A program made the translations under genes and the position numbers. 64,000 bases of DNA from Bin34 sp963422415 (lineage in GTDB: Bacteria; Chloroflexota; Anaerolineae; Caldilineales; Caldilineaceae): NCBI GenBank assembly GCA_963422415.1, contig OY729430.1, forward strand, positions 2,728,001 to 2,792,000, in the 5' to 3' direction. The notes beneath the pieces were generated by a model. That model saw only the letters and a program-made list of their open reading frames with translations, searched no databases and was not told where the DNA came from. How positions within the stretch are numbered: the first letter of the stretch is position 1; each line of letters begins with the position of its first letter. Below, in pieces: positions 25,985 to 34,765 of this stretch.

Positions 25985-26269
25985 TCACCGAAAGCGAGAA
26001 GCCAGCTGCCTTTCCACATGCTGCCAGCTGAGATCACGGGCCGCCAACAAGACTAGGACGTGATATACCAGATCCGCCGTTTCCGACACCAGATGCAGAT
26101 CATCCTCCACCAAGGAGGCAATAGCGACTTCCACGCCCTCTTCACCAACTTTCTGGGCAATGCGAGCGACGCCTTCCTCAAACAGACGGGCCGTGTAGGA
26201 ATCGAAGGGTCCGTCCCGTTTTCGGACCTGAATTGTCGTCTCGAGCCGGTTGATTATATTTTCTGCCAT
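25985..26269 (-). CDS. hisE: Phosphoribosyl-ATP pyrophosphatase
   Basis: A 94-residue all-helical pyrophosphatase that hydrolyses PR-ATP to PR-AMP, step two of histidine synthesis. It has KVGEEGVEVAIA and ETADLVYHVLVLLAARD, the metal-binding E-E...E-x-x-D pattern of HisE/MazG-like folds. Full length for the family. It starts one base after the hisI stop codon, so the two functions are separate genes here rather than the HisIE fusion found in many bacteria. Last gene of the leftward his unit. Confidence 0.95.
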   Translation of the reverse strand: MAENIINRLETTIQVRKRDGPFDSYTARLFEEGVARIAQKVGEEGVEVAIASLVEDDLHLVSETADLVYHVLVLLAARDLSWQHVERQLASRFR

Positions 26270-26270
26270 G

Positions 26271-26663
26271 TCACTCTTGTGGCCTCTCCTTGCGCCAGCC
26301 TCTGAAAAAGCAGGTCCTTGCTCCCGTGTGGCAGGCTGGCCCGTGCGGCCGAACCCAAAGCAAGAGGGTGTCTCCGTCGCAGTCTAGCCGGAGCGATTCC
26401 ACGTCCAGATAATTTCCGCTGGTGGCCCCTTTGTACCAGATCTCGGACCGGGATCGACTCCAGAACACTGCCTGCCCCTTGGCCATGGTCAGCTGCAGGG
26501 CATCCCTGTTCATCCAGGCCACCATGAGCAGATCTCGGGTAACCACGTCCTGCACCACCACAGGCAGCAATCCTTGCGCGTCAAATCGCACCAATTCCAC
26601 AAAGGCTTCGGTACCCAGTGTTTCCGTATCATGCACGGGGCTCGTCCAAGTTCTGAAATACAT
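26271..26663 (-). CDS. hisI: Phosphoribosyl-AMP cyclohydrolase
   Basis: A 130-residue enzyme opening the adenine ring of PR-AMP, step three of histidine synthesis. Motifs: LLMVAWMNRDAL, FWSRSRSEIWYKGATSGN, the metal-binding DCDGD and the zinc cysteines in PACHTGARTCFF. The ATG start overlaps the end of hisF by 35 nt. A GTG 27 nt further in (VHDTETLG) would shrink the overlap to 8 nt and is a fair alternative, since neither has a strong ribosome binding site. Confidence 0.93.
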   Translation of the reverse strand: MYFRTWTSPVHDTETLGTEAFVELVRFDAQGLLPVVVQDVVTRDLLMVAWMNRDALQLTMAKGQAVFWSRSRSEIWYKGATSGNYLDVESLRLDCDGDTLLLWVRPHGPACHTGARTCFFRGWRKERPQE

Positions 26664-27429
26664 CCAGGCGCACGGGAATGCCTTGCGCAGCCATGTGCTC
26701 CTTGACCTCCCGAATGCTCAACTGGCGAAAATGAAACAGGGAAGCTGCCAAGGCAGCCGCGGCCCCCCCCTGCGTCACGGCTTCCGCAAAGTGGGCGACA
26801 TGGCCCGCTCCGCCACTGGCGATCACCGGGATGGATACCGCATCGCTAATCGTACGGGTCAGGTCAATGTCATAGGTTTCCTGGGTTCCATCCCCATCCA
26901 TGGAAGTCAGCAGGATTTCACCGGCTCCCAACGACTCCGCTTGCCGGGCCCACGTCAGGGCGTCCAGGCCTGTATTCTGACGGCCACCCCGCACATAGAC
27001 ATCCCAACCCGCCGCGTTCGTGTAGGTCCGACGTTTGGCATCGATGGCGACCACAATGCATTGACTGCCAAAACGCTCCGATCCCTGTCGCACCAATTTC
27101 GGATTGCGAATCGCGGCGCTGTTGACGGCCACCTTGTCGGCCCCCGCCAGCAAGATGGCCCGCATATCTTCCAGTGTGCGCAGCCCCCCGCCCACGGTAA
27201 AGGGGATGAATATGGCATCCGCCACCCGCCGCACCATCTGCGTCACAATCTCCCGACTTTCGTGTGTGGCGGTTATGTCAAGAAAAACAAGCTCGTCGGC
27301 CCCTTCCCGATCATAGACCATGGCCTGCTCGACAGGGTCTCCGGCATCCACCAGATTGAGGAAGTTCACCCCCTTGACTACGCGTCCTTTATGGACGTCC
27401 AGACAGGGAATGATCCGTTTGGCCAGCAT
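26629..27429 (-). CDS. hisF: Imidazole glycerol phosphate synthase cyclase subunit
   Basis: A 266-residue (beta/alpha)8 barrel that uses ammonia from HisH to form imidazole glycerol phosphate and AICAR. Catalytic aspartates D11 (PCLDVHKG) and D130 (VVAIDAK) match those of characterised HisF. Phosphate-binding loops include FTVGGGLRTLED and the GGAGHVAHF segment. Usual family length. Six bases separate it from hisA upstream. Confidence 0.96.
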   Translation of the reverse strand: MLAKRIIPCLDVHKGRVVKGVNFLNLVDAGDPVEQAMVYDREGADELVFLDITATHESREIVTQMVRRVADAIFIPFTVGGGLRTLEDMRAILLAGADKVAVNSAAIRNPKLVRQGSERFGSQCIVVAIDAKRRTYTNAAGWDVYVRGGRQNTGLDALTWARQAESLGAGEILLTSMDGDGTQETYDIDLTRTISDAVSIPVIASGGAGHVAHFAEAVTQGGAAAALAASLFHFRQLSIREVKEHMAAQGIPVRLDVFQNLDEPRA

Positions 27430-27435
27430 GTGCGG

Positions 27436-28203
27436 CTACTCCTCCGTCTCGATTGTGGCACGGGCCGCCAGCTCCAAGGCCTCTTGCAAATCCAGCGCCC
27501 CCGTGTACAGCGCCTGTCCCGTTATCACCCCGACAATGCCCGTACCCCGGTAGGACAGCAGACGCGCAATGTCCGCGATGCCCGACACGCCACCGCTGGC
27601 TATCACCTGCAATCCCGTCTGGCGAGCCAGCGCCGCCGACTCCGTCCAACTGACGCCCGTCATCATGGCATCCCGGCCAATGTCTGTGTGAATGGCCAGT
27701 TCCACTCCCAGATCCCGCATGCGGCGACCCACATCAAGGGCAGTGAGCAGGCTCTGCTCCTGCCAGCCGTGAATAGCGACCATGCCGTCGCGAGTGTCAA
27801 GTCCCACTACGACGCGGGAGGATCCGAACCGGGTTACAGCCTGTTGCAGCAGTTCCGGATTCCGTACGGCGACCGTCCCCAGAACAATGCGTCCGACACC
27901 AGCCTCCAGCAGAAATTCGATGTCCGCCAGAGTGCGAATGCCGCCTCCGAACTGGATGGGCACGTCCACGGCCGCCTGAATCGCCTGGACCGCCCGTACA
28001 TTGACGGGAATGCCCTCTGCCGGCGCCTCATCGCCGAGGGCACCATCCAAATTGACTACATGCAGCCATTGCGCCCCTAGCGCCACCCAATGCCGCGCCA
28101 TCGCCGCGGGATCATGGCCAAACACAGTCTCGGCTTCCGGGTCCCCCTGACGCAGCCGTACACATTTGCCGCGGCGCAGATCCAAGGCGGGATAGACAAT
28201 CAT
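27436..28203 (-). CDS. hisA: Phosphoribosylformimino-5-aminoimidazole carboxamide ribotide isomerase
   Basis: A 255-residue (beta/alpha)8 isomerase, homologous to HisF, that converts ProFAR to PRFAR. Acid/base residues are D8 (PALDLRRG) and D136 (VVGLDTRDG); phosphate loops FGGGIRTLAD and ASGGVSGIAD are intact. The start is fixed by AAGGAGGT upstream of MIVYPALDL. Its ATG overlaps the hisH stop in an ATGA arrangement, indicating translational coupling. Longer in-frame readings upstream lie inside hisH and are not real. Confidence 0.96.
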   Translation of the reverse strand: MIVYPALDLRRGKCVRLRQGDPEAETVFGHDPAAMARHWVALGAQWLHVVNLDGALGDEAPAEGIPVNVRAVQAIQAAVDVPIQFGGGIRTLADIEFLLEAGVGRIVLGTVAVRNPELLQQAVTRFGSSRVVVGLDTRDGMVAIHGWQEQSLLTALDVGRRMRDLGVELAIHTDIGRDAMMTGVSWTESAALARQTGLQVIASGGVSGIADIARLLSYRGTGIVGVITGQALYTGALDLQEALELAARATIETEE

Positions 28204-28895
28204 GAGACTACCTCCTTTTCGGAAAGGCCGCGCACATGCCATTGATTTTCCACCATCCGCATGAAATTGCGCAGAATGCCCAAGCCGACATGTTGGCTCT
28301 TTTCGGGATGACATTGCATGCCCCAAATGCAATCCGAGCGCAGAATGCTGGCATAGGGGCCCCCGTAGTCGGTGCAGGCCAGAACGACATTGTCATCCTG
28401 GGGCACGCAGCGATAGGAATGGGCAAAGTAGGCATAGGCCTTGTCGGGGATGTTCGCCAACAGAGGATCCGGACGCTGCATCTCCAATTGGTTCCAGCCG
28501 ATTTGCGGGATGTGCAGGCGCCGTCTGTCATCCTGCGGCCCCACCAAGCCTTCGGGAAAACGCTCGACATGTCCGGCCACCAGACCCAAACCTTCATGCT
28601 GTCCCATCTCCTCACTCTCATCGAGCAGCATTTGCATGCCTACGCAAATGCCGAAAAGCGGCACCTTGGCGGCCACCGCTTCCAGAATGGGCGAAACCCA
28701 GTCATTACGGCGGAGCGTCTGAACACTGCTGCCAAAGGCGCCCTGCCCCGGCAAGACGAAAGCGCTTCTCCGGGTCAGATCTTCCGCTCGGTCCAGGATT
28801 TCCACCTCATACCCCAAACGACTTGCGACATGGGTAAAGGAGTTGCTGATACTGCGCAGATTGCCTACGCCGTAGTCGATGATGGCAATGGACAT
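28200..28895 (-). CDS. hisH: Imidazole glycerol phosphate synthase amidotransferase subunit
   Basis: A 231-residue class I glutamine amidotransferase with the triad C84 (FGICVGMQML), H196 and E198 (GMQCHPEKS). It hydrolyses glutamine and channels ammonia to HisF. The N terminus MSIAIIDYGVGNLRSISN is typical. Slightly longer than the common 200-215 residues, owing to a short insertion around QDDRRRLHIPQ. It begins about 20 nt after an unknown gene on the same strand. Confidence 0.95.
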   Translation of the reverse strand: MSIAIIDYGVGNLRSISNSFTHVASRLGYEVEILDRAEDLTRRSAFVLPGQGAFGSSVQTLRRNDWVSPILEAVAAKVPLFGICVGMQMLLDESEEMGQHEGLGLVAGHVERFPEGLVGPQDDRRRLHIPQIGWNQLEMQRPDPLLANIPDKAYAYFAHSYRCVPQDDNVVLACTDYGGPYASILRSDCIWGMQCHPEKSQHVGLGILRNFMRMVENQWHVRGLSEKEVVS

Positions 28896-28914
28896 TCGAA
28901 CTCCTTGTCCAGGC

Positions 28915-29502
28915 TCAAGCGACCAGAGTGAAGTTGCGCACTATGGCCGGAGGATAGCGACGCGCCATGAATTCATATCGCAGATGACGCAGGCGCTCCA
29001 GCCAAACATGACGTTGCGCCTCGGAAACGACATCGTTGGCCCGGGCATCACGCAGCGCCTGTTCTCCGGTCACGATGATCTTGCGCCTTGCGCTGACAGC
29101 GATCCCCACAAATGCCACTGCAGTCTGAAACGGGAAACTAGATGCTTCAAAACCCGTGGTAACGGGCATAAACCAGCCCACAGGCACCAGCTGCGGTGTA
29201 AAATGCATGTCAACGATGGTGGCGTGCTCCTTGAGCCAGAAGCGAATCCGAACCCCGGACAGATCCGCCGCGCGGTTGACATAGCGCGACTTCTCCATGA
29301 TCATGCGCTTGGTGTCTACACACACGTAATCGAGGGAATCCGGATCGTTCTTCCATTGTGCCTGGGCCAGTTCCACATGCCCGATGCAGTTGAAGTGATG
29401 CACCAGCTTGGCAAAGAGATCCTCTGCGGGCGAGATCCGATCCAATCCCCTGCGCGGTGGATGGCGAGACGGGACTCTTGGCTCTGGGGACTCAGAATTC
29501 AT
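28915..29502 (-). CDS. Hypothetical protein upstream of hisH
   Basis: A 195-residue protein with no family I recognise. After a proline- and arginine-rich N terminus (about 25 residues) it looks like a compact alpha/beta domain: SPAEDLFAKLVHHF, LDYVCVDTKRMIME, then GVRIRFWLKEHATIVDMHF and a hydrophobic strand pair around FQTAVAFVGIAV. There is no signal peptide. The ATG is preceded by no clear ribosome binding site; an upstream extension of 64 residues is Cys/Gly rich and probably not translated. With about 20 nt to hisH it is likely co-transcribed with the his genes, but has no known histidine role. Confidence 0.6.
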   Translation of the reverse strand: MNSESPEPRVPSRHPPRRGLDRISPAEDLFAKLVHHFNCIGHVELAQAQWKNDPDSLDYVCVDTKRMIMEKSRYVNRAADLSGVRIRFWLKEHATIVDMHFTPQLVPVGWFMPVTTGFEASSFPFQTAVAFVGIAVSARRKIIVTGEQALRDARANDVVSEAQRHVWLERLRHLRYEFMARRYPPAIVRNFTLVA

Positions 29503-29657
29503 GGCACAACAGGGTCTGGATTCCGGCGCAATCTTGCATCCGAACCGGTCCTGACACGCCAGCCCAAGGCCAAAGGCGCCCAAGGCAAGGAAAACAATTC
29601 CTGTGTCTCCTGCGTCCCACACGGGCAGCGAACAAGTTCCATCCTGGGTCTGAGGGA

Positions 29658-29663
29658 TATAAT
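29658..29663 (+). promoter_or_regulatory. Possible -10 element for lspA-rluD
   Basis: A perfect TATAAT lies in the 283-bp gap between the unknown gene and lspA, 123 nt before the GTG start. No convincing -35 hexamer is at the right distance. Confidence 0.3.
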
Positions 29664-29785
29664 TCTGACGTATTCGTTCAATGCAGTCTCCCAATGCCTA
29701 AGGCTGAAACACCGACCCTGCAATGCAGAAAGGTCCTGTCCCATGTATCTCGATTTTACTCTGCCAGTCCGGAAACCATAGGACC

Positions 29786-30340
29786 GTGTTACAAAGATAT
29801 CTGGTCAAGGCTTGGCTCCCCGTGGCCTGTGCCATCACCGCAGCGCTTCTGGATCAGTGGTCCAAGCAGGCCATCCGCAACCGATTAGAGCTGTACGAAG
29901 GATTCATGCCTTGGTCTTGGTTGGGTGAGATCTTCTATTTGGAGCATGTGCCCAACTACGGGGCCGCGTTCGGCATTCTGCCCAACGCCAGCCTGTTCTT
30001 CCTGGTAACCTCCTTGCTGGTCGCGGTGGCAATTCTTGTCAGCATTCATTTTGTCAGGGAGGAACAACGACTTCTCTTGGTTCTGCTGGGATTGGCCTTG
30101 GGCGGAGCGATAGGCAACTTCATAGACCGCGCCACACTGGGCTACGTGACAGACTTCTTGAAGTTCGGCATTCCCGGTCGAGCCTATTGGCCCAATTTCA
30201 ATGTGGCCGATGCCTGTATCACGGTGAGTGTCATCCTTTTGACTATCCTGACTTGGCGCGAAGACGCGCCGAAAGACGACGACGCGAACGCTACGCAACA
30301 TGCGCGGGCGGAAGACAAGGCTGGTCTCTTCAACCTCTGA
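29786..30340 (+). CDS. lspA: Lipoprotein signal peptidase (signal peptidase II)
   Basis: A 184-residue inner-membrane aspartyl protease that cleaves prolipoproteins before the lipidated Cys. It has four hydrophobic helices and the conserved ALLDQWSKQAI, PNYGAAFGIL, GGAIGNFIDR (D114), VTDF (D123) and FNVADACI (D142) boxes that hold the catalytic aspartate pair. I chose the GTG at MLQRYLVKAWLPV since it gives the standard short cytoplasmic N terminus; an ATG at 29723 would add 21 residues. Clients in this window include the binding protein and DUF3179 lipoproteins. rluD overlaps the same unit downstream. Confidence 0.93.
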   Translation: MLQRYLVKAWLPVACAITAALLDQWSKQAIRNRLELYEGFMPWSWLGEIFYLEHVPNYGAAFGILPNASLFFLVTSLLVAVAILVSIHFVREEQRLLLVLLGLALGGAIGNFIDRATLGYVTDFLKFGIPGRAYWPNFNVADACITVSVILLTILTWREDAPKDDDANATQHARAEDKAGLFNL

Positions 30341-30363
30341 CTGGACGACACAGGAAAACCGCA

Positions 30364-31341
30364 ATGTCTGTCAGGACACCTTGGACGGCCACCGTGGAAG
30401 GAAATTCAGTCCTGCGGCTGGATCATTGGCTAGTCCAACAGTTTCCCAATGTGAGCCGGTCCCAGTGGCAGCGCAGGATCACCGCAGGCGAGGTTACGGT
30501 GGACGGATTCACACCCCGTGCCTCGGACCGCCTCAGGCCAGGCCAGCGGATTGCGGTTTGGCACAGCATCCCGCAGCCCAGGACCGAACTGACTCCCTAT
30601 CCGCTGGAGCTGGATGTCGTATACGAAGACGAAGACTTGGCGATAGTCAACAAGCCCGCGGCTCTGGTCATTCACCCGGCCCCCGGGCATCCGGTGCAAA
30701 CCCTAGCCAACGCAGCGATACACCGGTGGCCGGATCTGCCATCGAATCTGGAAGGGCGCCGCCCGGGCATCGTGCATCGTCTGGACAAGGACACTTCAGG
30801 GCTGGTGATCATCGCAAAATCGTCTGCCGCCCATGGAGATCTGCAACGTCAGTTCAAGGTCAGACACATTGCCAAGACCTATTTGGCTCTGGTGGAGGGG
30901 TTTCTTGCACCTGGCCATGGAACGATTGAGGCTTCCCTCGGACGGCATCCCAAGTTTCGACAACGGCAGGCGGCGTTTCCACAGATGTCACAAGACGAAT
31001 CCCGGCGGCGCGGTGTACGGACTGCAAAGACCCACTACCGAGTGCGGCAGCACCTGCAAAGCCGGACTCCAGGACCAATCTATCCCTTTACCTTGGTGGA
31101 AGTGAAGCCATACACGGGGCGTACCCACCAGATACGGGTCCATCTTGCATACCTTTCCCATCCTGTTGTGGGAGATACGCTGTACGGGTTGCGCAAGCAA
31201 CGCCTCCATCTCAATCGGCATTTTCTGCACGCCTGCCAGTTGAGGTTGGTGCATCCGATCCGGCGGGAAGCCATGCGCTTCCGGGCACCGCTGCCCTTGG
31301 TACTGCAAGACTGTTTGGCATCTCTCTCCACCGAGATCTGA
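30364..31341 (+). CDS. rluD: Ribosomal large subunit pseudouridine synthase, RluD family
   Basis: A 325-residue pseudouridine synthase. An N-terminal S4 RNA-binding domain (about 16-75, LDHWLVQQF...ITAGEVTVDG) precedes the catalytic domain with D141 in HRLDKDTSGLVI. A C-terminal GRTHQIRVHLAYLSHPVVGD segment completes the RluA/RluD type. It modifies 23S rRNA uridines (classically 1911/1915/1917). ATG with AGGA upstream, 23 nt after lspA, the same lspA-rluD order seen in many bacteria. A strong hairpin follows. Confidence 0.92.
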   Translation: MSVRTPWTATVEGNSVLRLDHWLVQQFPNVSRSQWQRRITAGEVTVDGFTPRASDRLRPGQRIAVWHSIPQPRTELTPYPLELDVVYEDEDLAIVNKPAALVIHPAPGHPVQTLANAAIHRWPDLPSNLEGRRPGIVHRLDKDTSGLVIIAKSSAAHGDLQRQFKVRHIAKTYLALVEGFLAPGHGTIEASLGRHPKFRQRQAAFPQMSQDESRRRGVRTAKTHYRVRQHLQSRTPGPIYPFTLVEVKPYTGRTHQIRVHLAYLSHPVVGDTLYGLRKQRLHLNRHFLHACQLRLVHPIRREAMRFRAPLPLVLQDCLASLSTEI

Positions 31342-31355
31342 CCCCAATCCCGAAT

Positions 31356-31379
31356 CCGGCGGAGGCAGGCCTCCGCCGG
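31356..31379 (+). terminator. GC-rich hairpin after rluD
   Basis: An 11-bp perfect stem CCGGCGGAGGC / GCCTCCGCCGG with a 2-nt centre, 14 nt past the rluD stop. There is no run of T, so it may be a partial terminator or an RNA-stabilising hairpin before the next gene. Confidence 0.45.
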
Positions 31380-31405
31380 TACATCGGTTTCTTCGAGGGC
31401 GGATT

Positions 31406-32725
31406 GTGCACAGACCGTTCACTTCCTTGCAGATCGGCTTGCGCCTTTTCCTGGCCACCTATCTGTTCTGGCTGACAACGGCAGTGTTGATCCCGGCTTT
31501 GGATGTGTTCGGCCGATCTCCGGCGGCTCTGCCGCCCACCCTGACCAATTTGGAGCCCTATCATTACAGCCTCCGAGACTTTCAGTGGGACGCCTTCCGA
31601 CATGTGATCCAACGTGACATGCTTGCACCCCGATCCCCAACAACCAGTGCAGCGGCCCGTCGCCTAATCCGCACATATGGACAACAGCAGAAGAGAATAC
31701 GGGAGGCTGCGGTCGCCTATCAGCTGGCTGTGGAGTTGCAGGATCCGCTGGGAGCCGCGGCGGCTCGGATTGCCTACCGACGGGCGCAGACATTCCAACG
31801 CGAAAATCAGTGGGCCTTTGAAAGGGCGGTCCAGCGGGAAGTGGCGGGCGAACTAGTCCGGGCTGGCATTGCCAAGTCGGGCATCTCCGTGCCCCCCGTC
31901 TGGTTTCGCTTGGCCGTATCCCCGCTGGTGATCACCTTCAGTCCCCGTACCGTGATTAATCCCCTCGCTTCCTATTTCCTGCGGGAGACGACCCCCCTGT
32001 CCGAGATCGAGGAATTCGAGGCCTATGCCCTGGAACATCAGAACCTGAGCGCCCTCGTTGAACCTTTAGGAGGTGTGGCCACCTATCCCGCCACCGTGGA
32101 GACCCGTTTCCTTGCCCTGCATATGCTCTTTGACACGGTGGCACATGAATGGTTTCACAACTACCTGACACTTCGCCCCTTGGGTATTCGGTATCTGAAG
32201 TCCACGTCGCATCGCACCTTGAACGAAACCGCGGCCACGCTGGTGGGCGAAGAGATCGCCAAGCGCCTCATGTTGCGTCATTACCGGGACTTGTTTGTGC
32301 CTTCCCGGGACGACACCACGGCCGCGGCCGTCGTCGATCCCGAGACGGAGCCTGCAGAGATCGACGCGCCGACCGAGTTTGACTTCCGAGCCGAGATGCA
32401 CAAGACGCGACTGCACGTAGACAAGCTGTTGGCCGCCGGCCTGGTGGAAGAGGCCGAAGCCTACATGGAAAGGCAGCGCCGTCGTATCAATGCGGAAGGC
32501 TACAGTCTGCGCAAGCTGAATCAGGCCTTCTTCGCCTTTCGCGGCACATACGCTACCGACCCGGGCAGTTCCAGCGACATTGGGGCCAAAATGGAAGAAC
32601 TGCGCACTCTGTCCGCCGATCTGGAGGATTTCGTGGACACGGTACAGAGGTTCCGCCACGAAGGGAATCTGGATCAGGCGTTGGAAGACGCTCGCAAGCG
32701 GATCGGCGTCGAGTCGACCGGTTAG
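31406..32725 (+). CDS. Putative membrane-anchored zinc metallopeptidase
   Basis: A 439-residue protein with an N-terminal hydrophobic segment (about 9-33, IGLRLFLATYLFWLTTAVLI) that would act as an anchor or signal. Then comes a helical region and the zinc motif HEWFH at 247-251 in FDTVAHEWFHNYL. NETAATLVGEE at 273-283 follows, with E274 a likely third ligand as in gluzincins. The C-terminal part is charged and helical (MERQRRRINAEGYSLRKLNQ). I do not recognise a named family; the active site should face the outside. GTG start; the gene ends convergently with the S9 peptidase, their stop codons overlapping. Confidence 0.7.
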   Translation: MHRPFTSLQIGLRLFLATYLFWLTTAVLIPALDVFGRSPAALPPTLTNLEPYHYSLRDFQWDAFRHVIQRDMLAPRSPTTSAAARRLIRTYGQQQKRIREAAVAYQLAVELQDPLGAAAARIAYRRAQTFQRENQWAFERAVQREVAGELVRAGIAKSGISVPPVWFRLAVSPLVITFSPRTVINPLASYFLRETTPLSEIEEFEAYALEHQNLSALVEPLGGVATYPATVETRFLALHMLFDTVAHEWFHNYLTLRPLGIRYLKSTSHRTLNETAATLVGEEIAKRLMLRHYRDLFVPSRDDTTAAAVVDPETEPAEIDAPTEFDFRAEMHKTRLHVDKLLAAGLVEEAEAYMERQRRRINAEGYSLRKLNQAFFAFRGTYATDPGSSSDIGAKMEELRTLSADLEDFVDTVQRFRHEGNLDQALEDARKRIGVESTG

Positions 32726-34674
32726 GACACTGGGTCTCCACGGACCGCCGGCGACCAATTGTCGATATCAATGCCTCTGGGGGAAACCGCCGGCGCAATG
32801 CCCCAGATCTGGGACAGGAAATATTCTTCCGCCTGGATGGCCACCTTGATGGTTTCCGCCTGCCGGAAACCATGCTGTTCCTCTGGAAAAGTCAAATAGG
32901 CCACGGGAATCCCATTCTCCTTCAATGCCGCCACCATGCGTTCCGCTTGGTTGGGAGGCACGATTTTGTCTTCCAGTCCCTGCAAGAACAGCACGGGGCA
33001 GGATATCCGTTGCGCGGATTGCAGGGGAGACCGCTGGGCATACACCACGGCATCTGCGGGATATGGACCGATCAGCGAATCCAAATAGCGAGACTCGAAT
33101 TTGTGCGTGTCACGGGCCAGGGCTTCCAGATCGCCTATGCCGTACCGGCTCATTCCGGCCTGAAACTGATCCGTAAAGGCCAAGCAGGCCAAAGTCGTGA
33201 ACCCCCCGGCGCTTCCGCCCATGACAGCCTTGCGTTGTGGATCCGCCAAGTTCCGGGACACCAAGTGACGGGCCGCATGAACACTGTCCTGTACATCAAC
33301 CAAGCCCCAGTTGCCGGCCAGACGACGACGATACGCCGTGCCGTACCCTGTGCTGCCGCGATAATTCACATCCACCACGGCGAAGCCGCGATTGGTCCAA
33401 TATTGAATTTCCAGATTCAGGGATGGAGAAGAGGCCGCCGTGGGTCCGCCGTGGCTCTTGACCAGCAACGGTGGCAATTCTCCCTCCGGCGCGCTGAAAT
33501 CGGGGTTGAAGGGAGGGTAGTAAAAGGCATGAGCACGTTCGGCGTTCTCGGTCTCGAATTCAATGGGTTGGGGTCGAGATACATACGACTCGTCGATTCC
33601 GGCCCGACGGGCCCGCCGAACGACCTTGCATTCCCCACTGTTCAGGTTCATGAGCGCCAACTCCGGAAACCGTGTGGGGCTGGCGCCCAGAAAGGCCGCC
33701 AGAGAGCCTTCGGCCCGGATGTATCCGAACTCGGAGTAGGGCGTGTCCAGCTCGGTCAGCGAACTATCCCGCAGATCCAGGATACCCAGATGCTGGCCAT
33801 TCGTGCCCTGCCACTTGCACAGAATGCGCTGGGCATCCACAAAGGCATAGCTGGACTGGCCCAAGACCCACTGAGGCTCTCCAAATTCGACCTCGCGCGT
33901 ACACAAGGCCTGGGGACCTTCTTCGGAGAGGGCATACAGGTTCCACCAACCGGATTCGTCGGAAATTACATGCAGGACCCCTTCCGGGGACCACTGCGGC
34001 TGATACAAAGAGACCCCTGACTGGGCAATCAGGCAATGGCTGTCTCCCGGTGCCCCCTCTGCATCCAGATCAGCCACCCACAATTCTGTTTCTTCCCAAG
34101 GCATGTGCGGATGATTCCAACACAGCCATGCCACCTGCGACCCATCCGGGCTGAGCGTCGGAGACGAATAGAAGTCGTGGCCGGACGCAAGCACTACCTC
34201 GGTGCCCACCCACGACAAGTCCAATAGCACCAGACAGTTGGTAGGCTCCACGTTGGGCACTGAATGATCTTCCCGCACGGCAACCACCTGTCGGGTCCCA
34301 GACCGACAGGCAAAGTCGGCATAACGGCATAGATTCTGTGGCAGCCACGGTGATATCTTGCCGCGGGTACAGAGATGCAGACGCTGGTCGACCATGTTCA
34401 CAAAGAGCACGTCCCGGTCGACGACGCCAAAGGGGGCTCCGCCCATCTCGTGCACGAGGGTACGGGCACTGAAGGGTCGGGAGAGCAGATTGTGGTTCTT
34501 GCCCCGCGGGTCCCGGCGCATAATGACGCAACGGCCCGCCTCCGCGGGCCGCATCTCCACCCAGTACACCTCCTCGTTCACCAGCTTCACGTCAGAGAGA
34601 CGCACCATCCGATCCACCAGCAAATCGGACGTGAACGGGGATTGCCAAGAACCATAAGGGGAAACAGTGGCCAT
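32722..34674 (-). CDS. S9 family prolyl oligopeptidase-type peptidase
   Basis: A 650-residue serine peptidase. An N-terminal beta-propeller (about 20-380, with repeated strands such as SPTLSPDGSQVAWL) caps a C-terminal alpha/beta-hydrolase. Its triad is S488 in MGGSAGGF, D569 in QGLEDKIVPP and H601 in EEQHGF. The pattern is closest to acylaminoacyl/dipeptidyl peptidases, which trim short peptides. No signal peptide, so cytoplasmic. ATG with GAGGGA upstream. It follows the binding-protein gene by about 90 nt on the same strand. Confidence 0.9.
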   Translation of the reverse strand: MATVSPYGSWQSPFTSDLLVDRMVRLSDVKLVNEEVYWVEMRPAEAGRCVIMRRDPRGKNHNLLSRPFSARTLVHEMGGAPFGVVDRDVLFVNMVDQRLHLCTRGKISPWLPQNLCRYADFACRSGTRQVVAVREDHSVPNVEPTNCLVLLDLSWVGTEVVLASGHDFYSSPTLSPDGSQVAWLCWNHPHMPWEETELWVADLDAEGAPGDSHCLIAQSGVSLYQPQWSPEGVLHVISDESGWWNLYALSEEGPQALCTREVEFGEPQWVLGQSSYAFVDAQRILCKWQGTNGQHLGILDLRDSSLTELDTPYSEFGYIRAEGSLAAFLGASPTRFPELALMNLNSGECKVVRRARRAGIDESYVSRPQPIEFETENAERAHAFYYPPFNPDFSAPEGELPPLLVKSHGGPTAASSPSLNLEIQYWTNRGFAVVDVNYRGSTGYGTAYRRRLAGNWGLVDVQDSVHAARHLVSRNLADPQRKAVMGGSAGGFTTLACLAFTDQFQAGMSRYGIGDLEALARDTHKFESRYLDSLIGPYPADAVVYAQRSPLQSAQRISCPVLFLQGLEDKIVPPNQAERMVAALKENGIPVAYLTFPEEQHGFRQAETIKVAIQAEEYFLSQIWGIAPAVSPRGIDIDNWSPAVRGDPVS

Positions 34675-34765
34675 AAGTCCCTCGTGAAGAAAATCGATCA
34701 ATGACAGGCAACAGCATCCGCTATCGGACGGGCGTGCAAGGGGAAACGACCATCACGAAACCCCC

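Noticed and set aside
26422..28080. A 552-codon plus-strand frame opposite hisI, hisF and hisA
   Set aside because: Antisense to three confidently identified his genes, with no recognisable domain.
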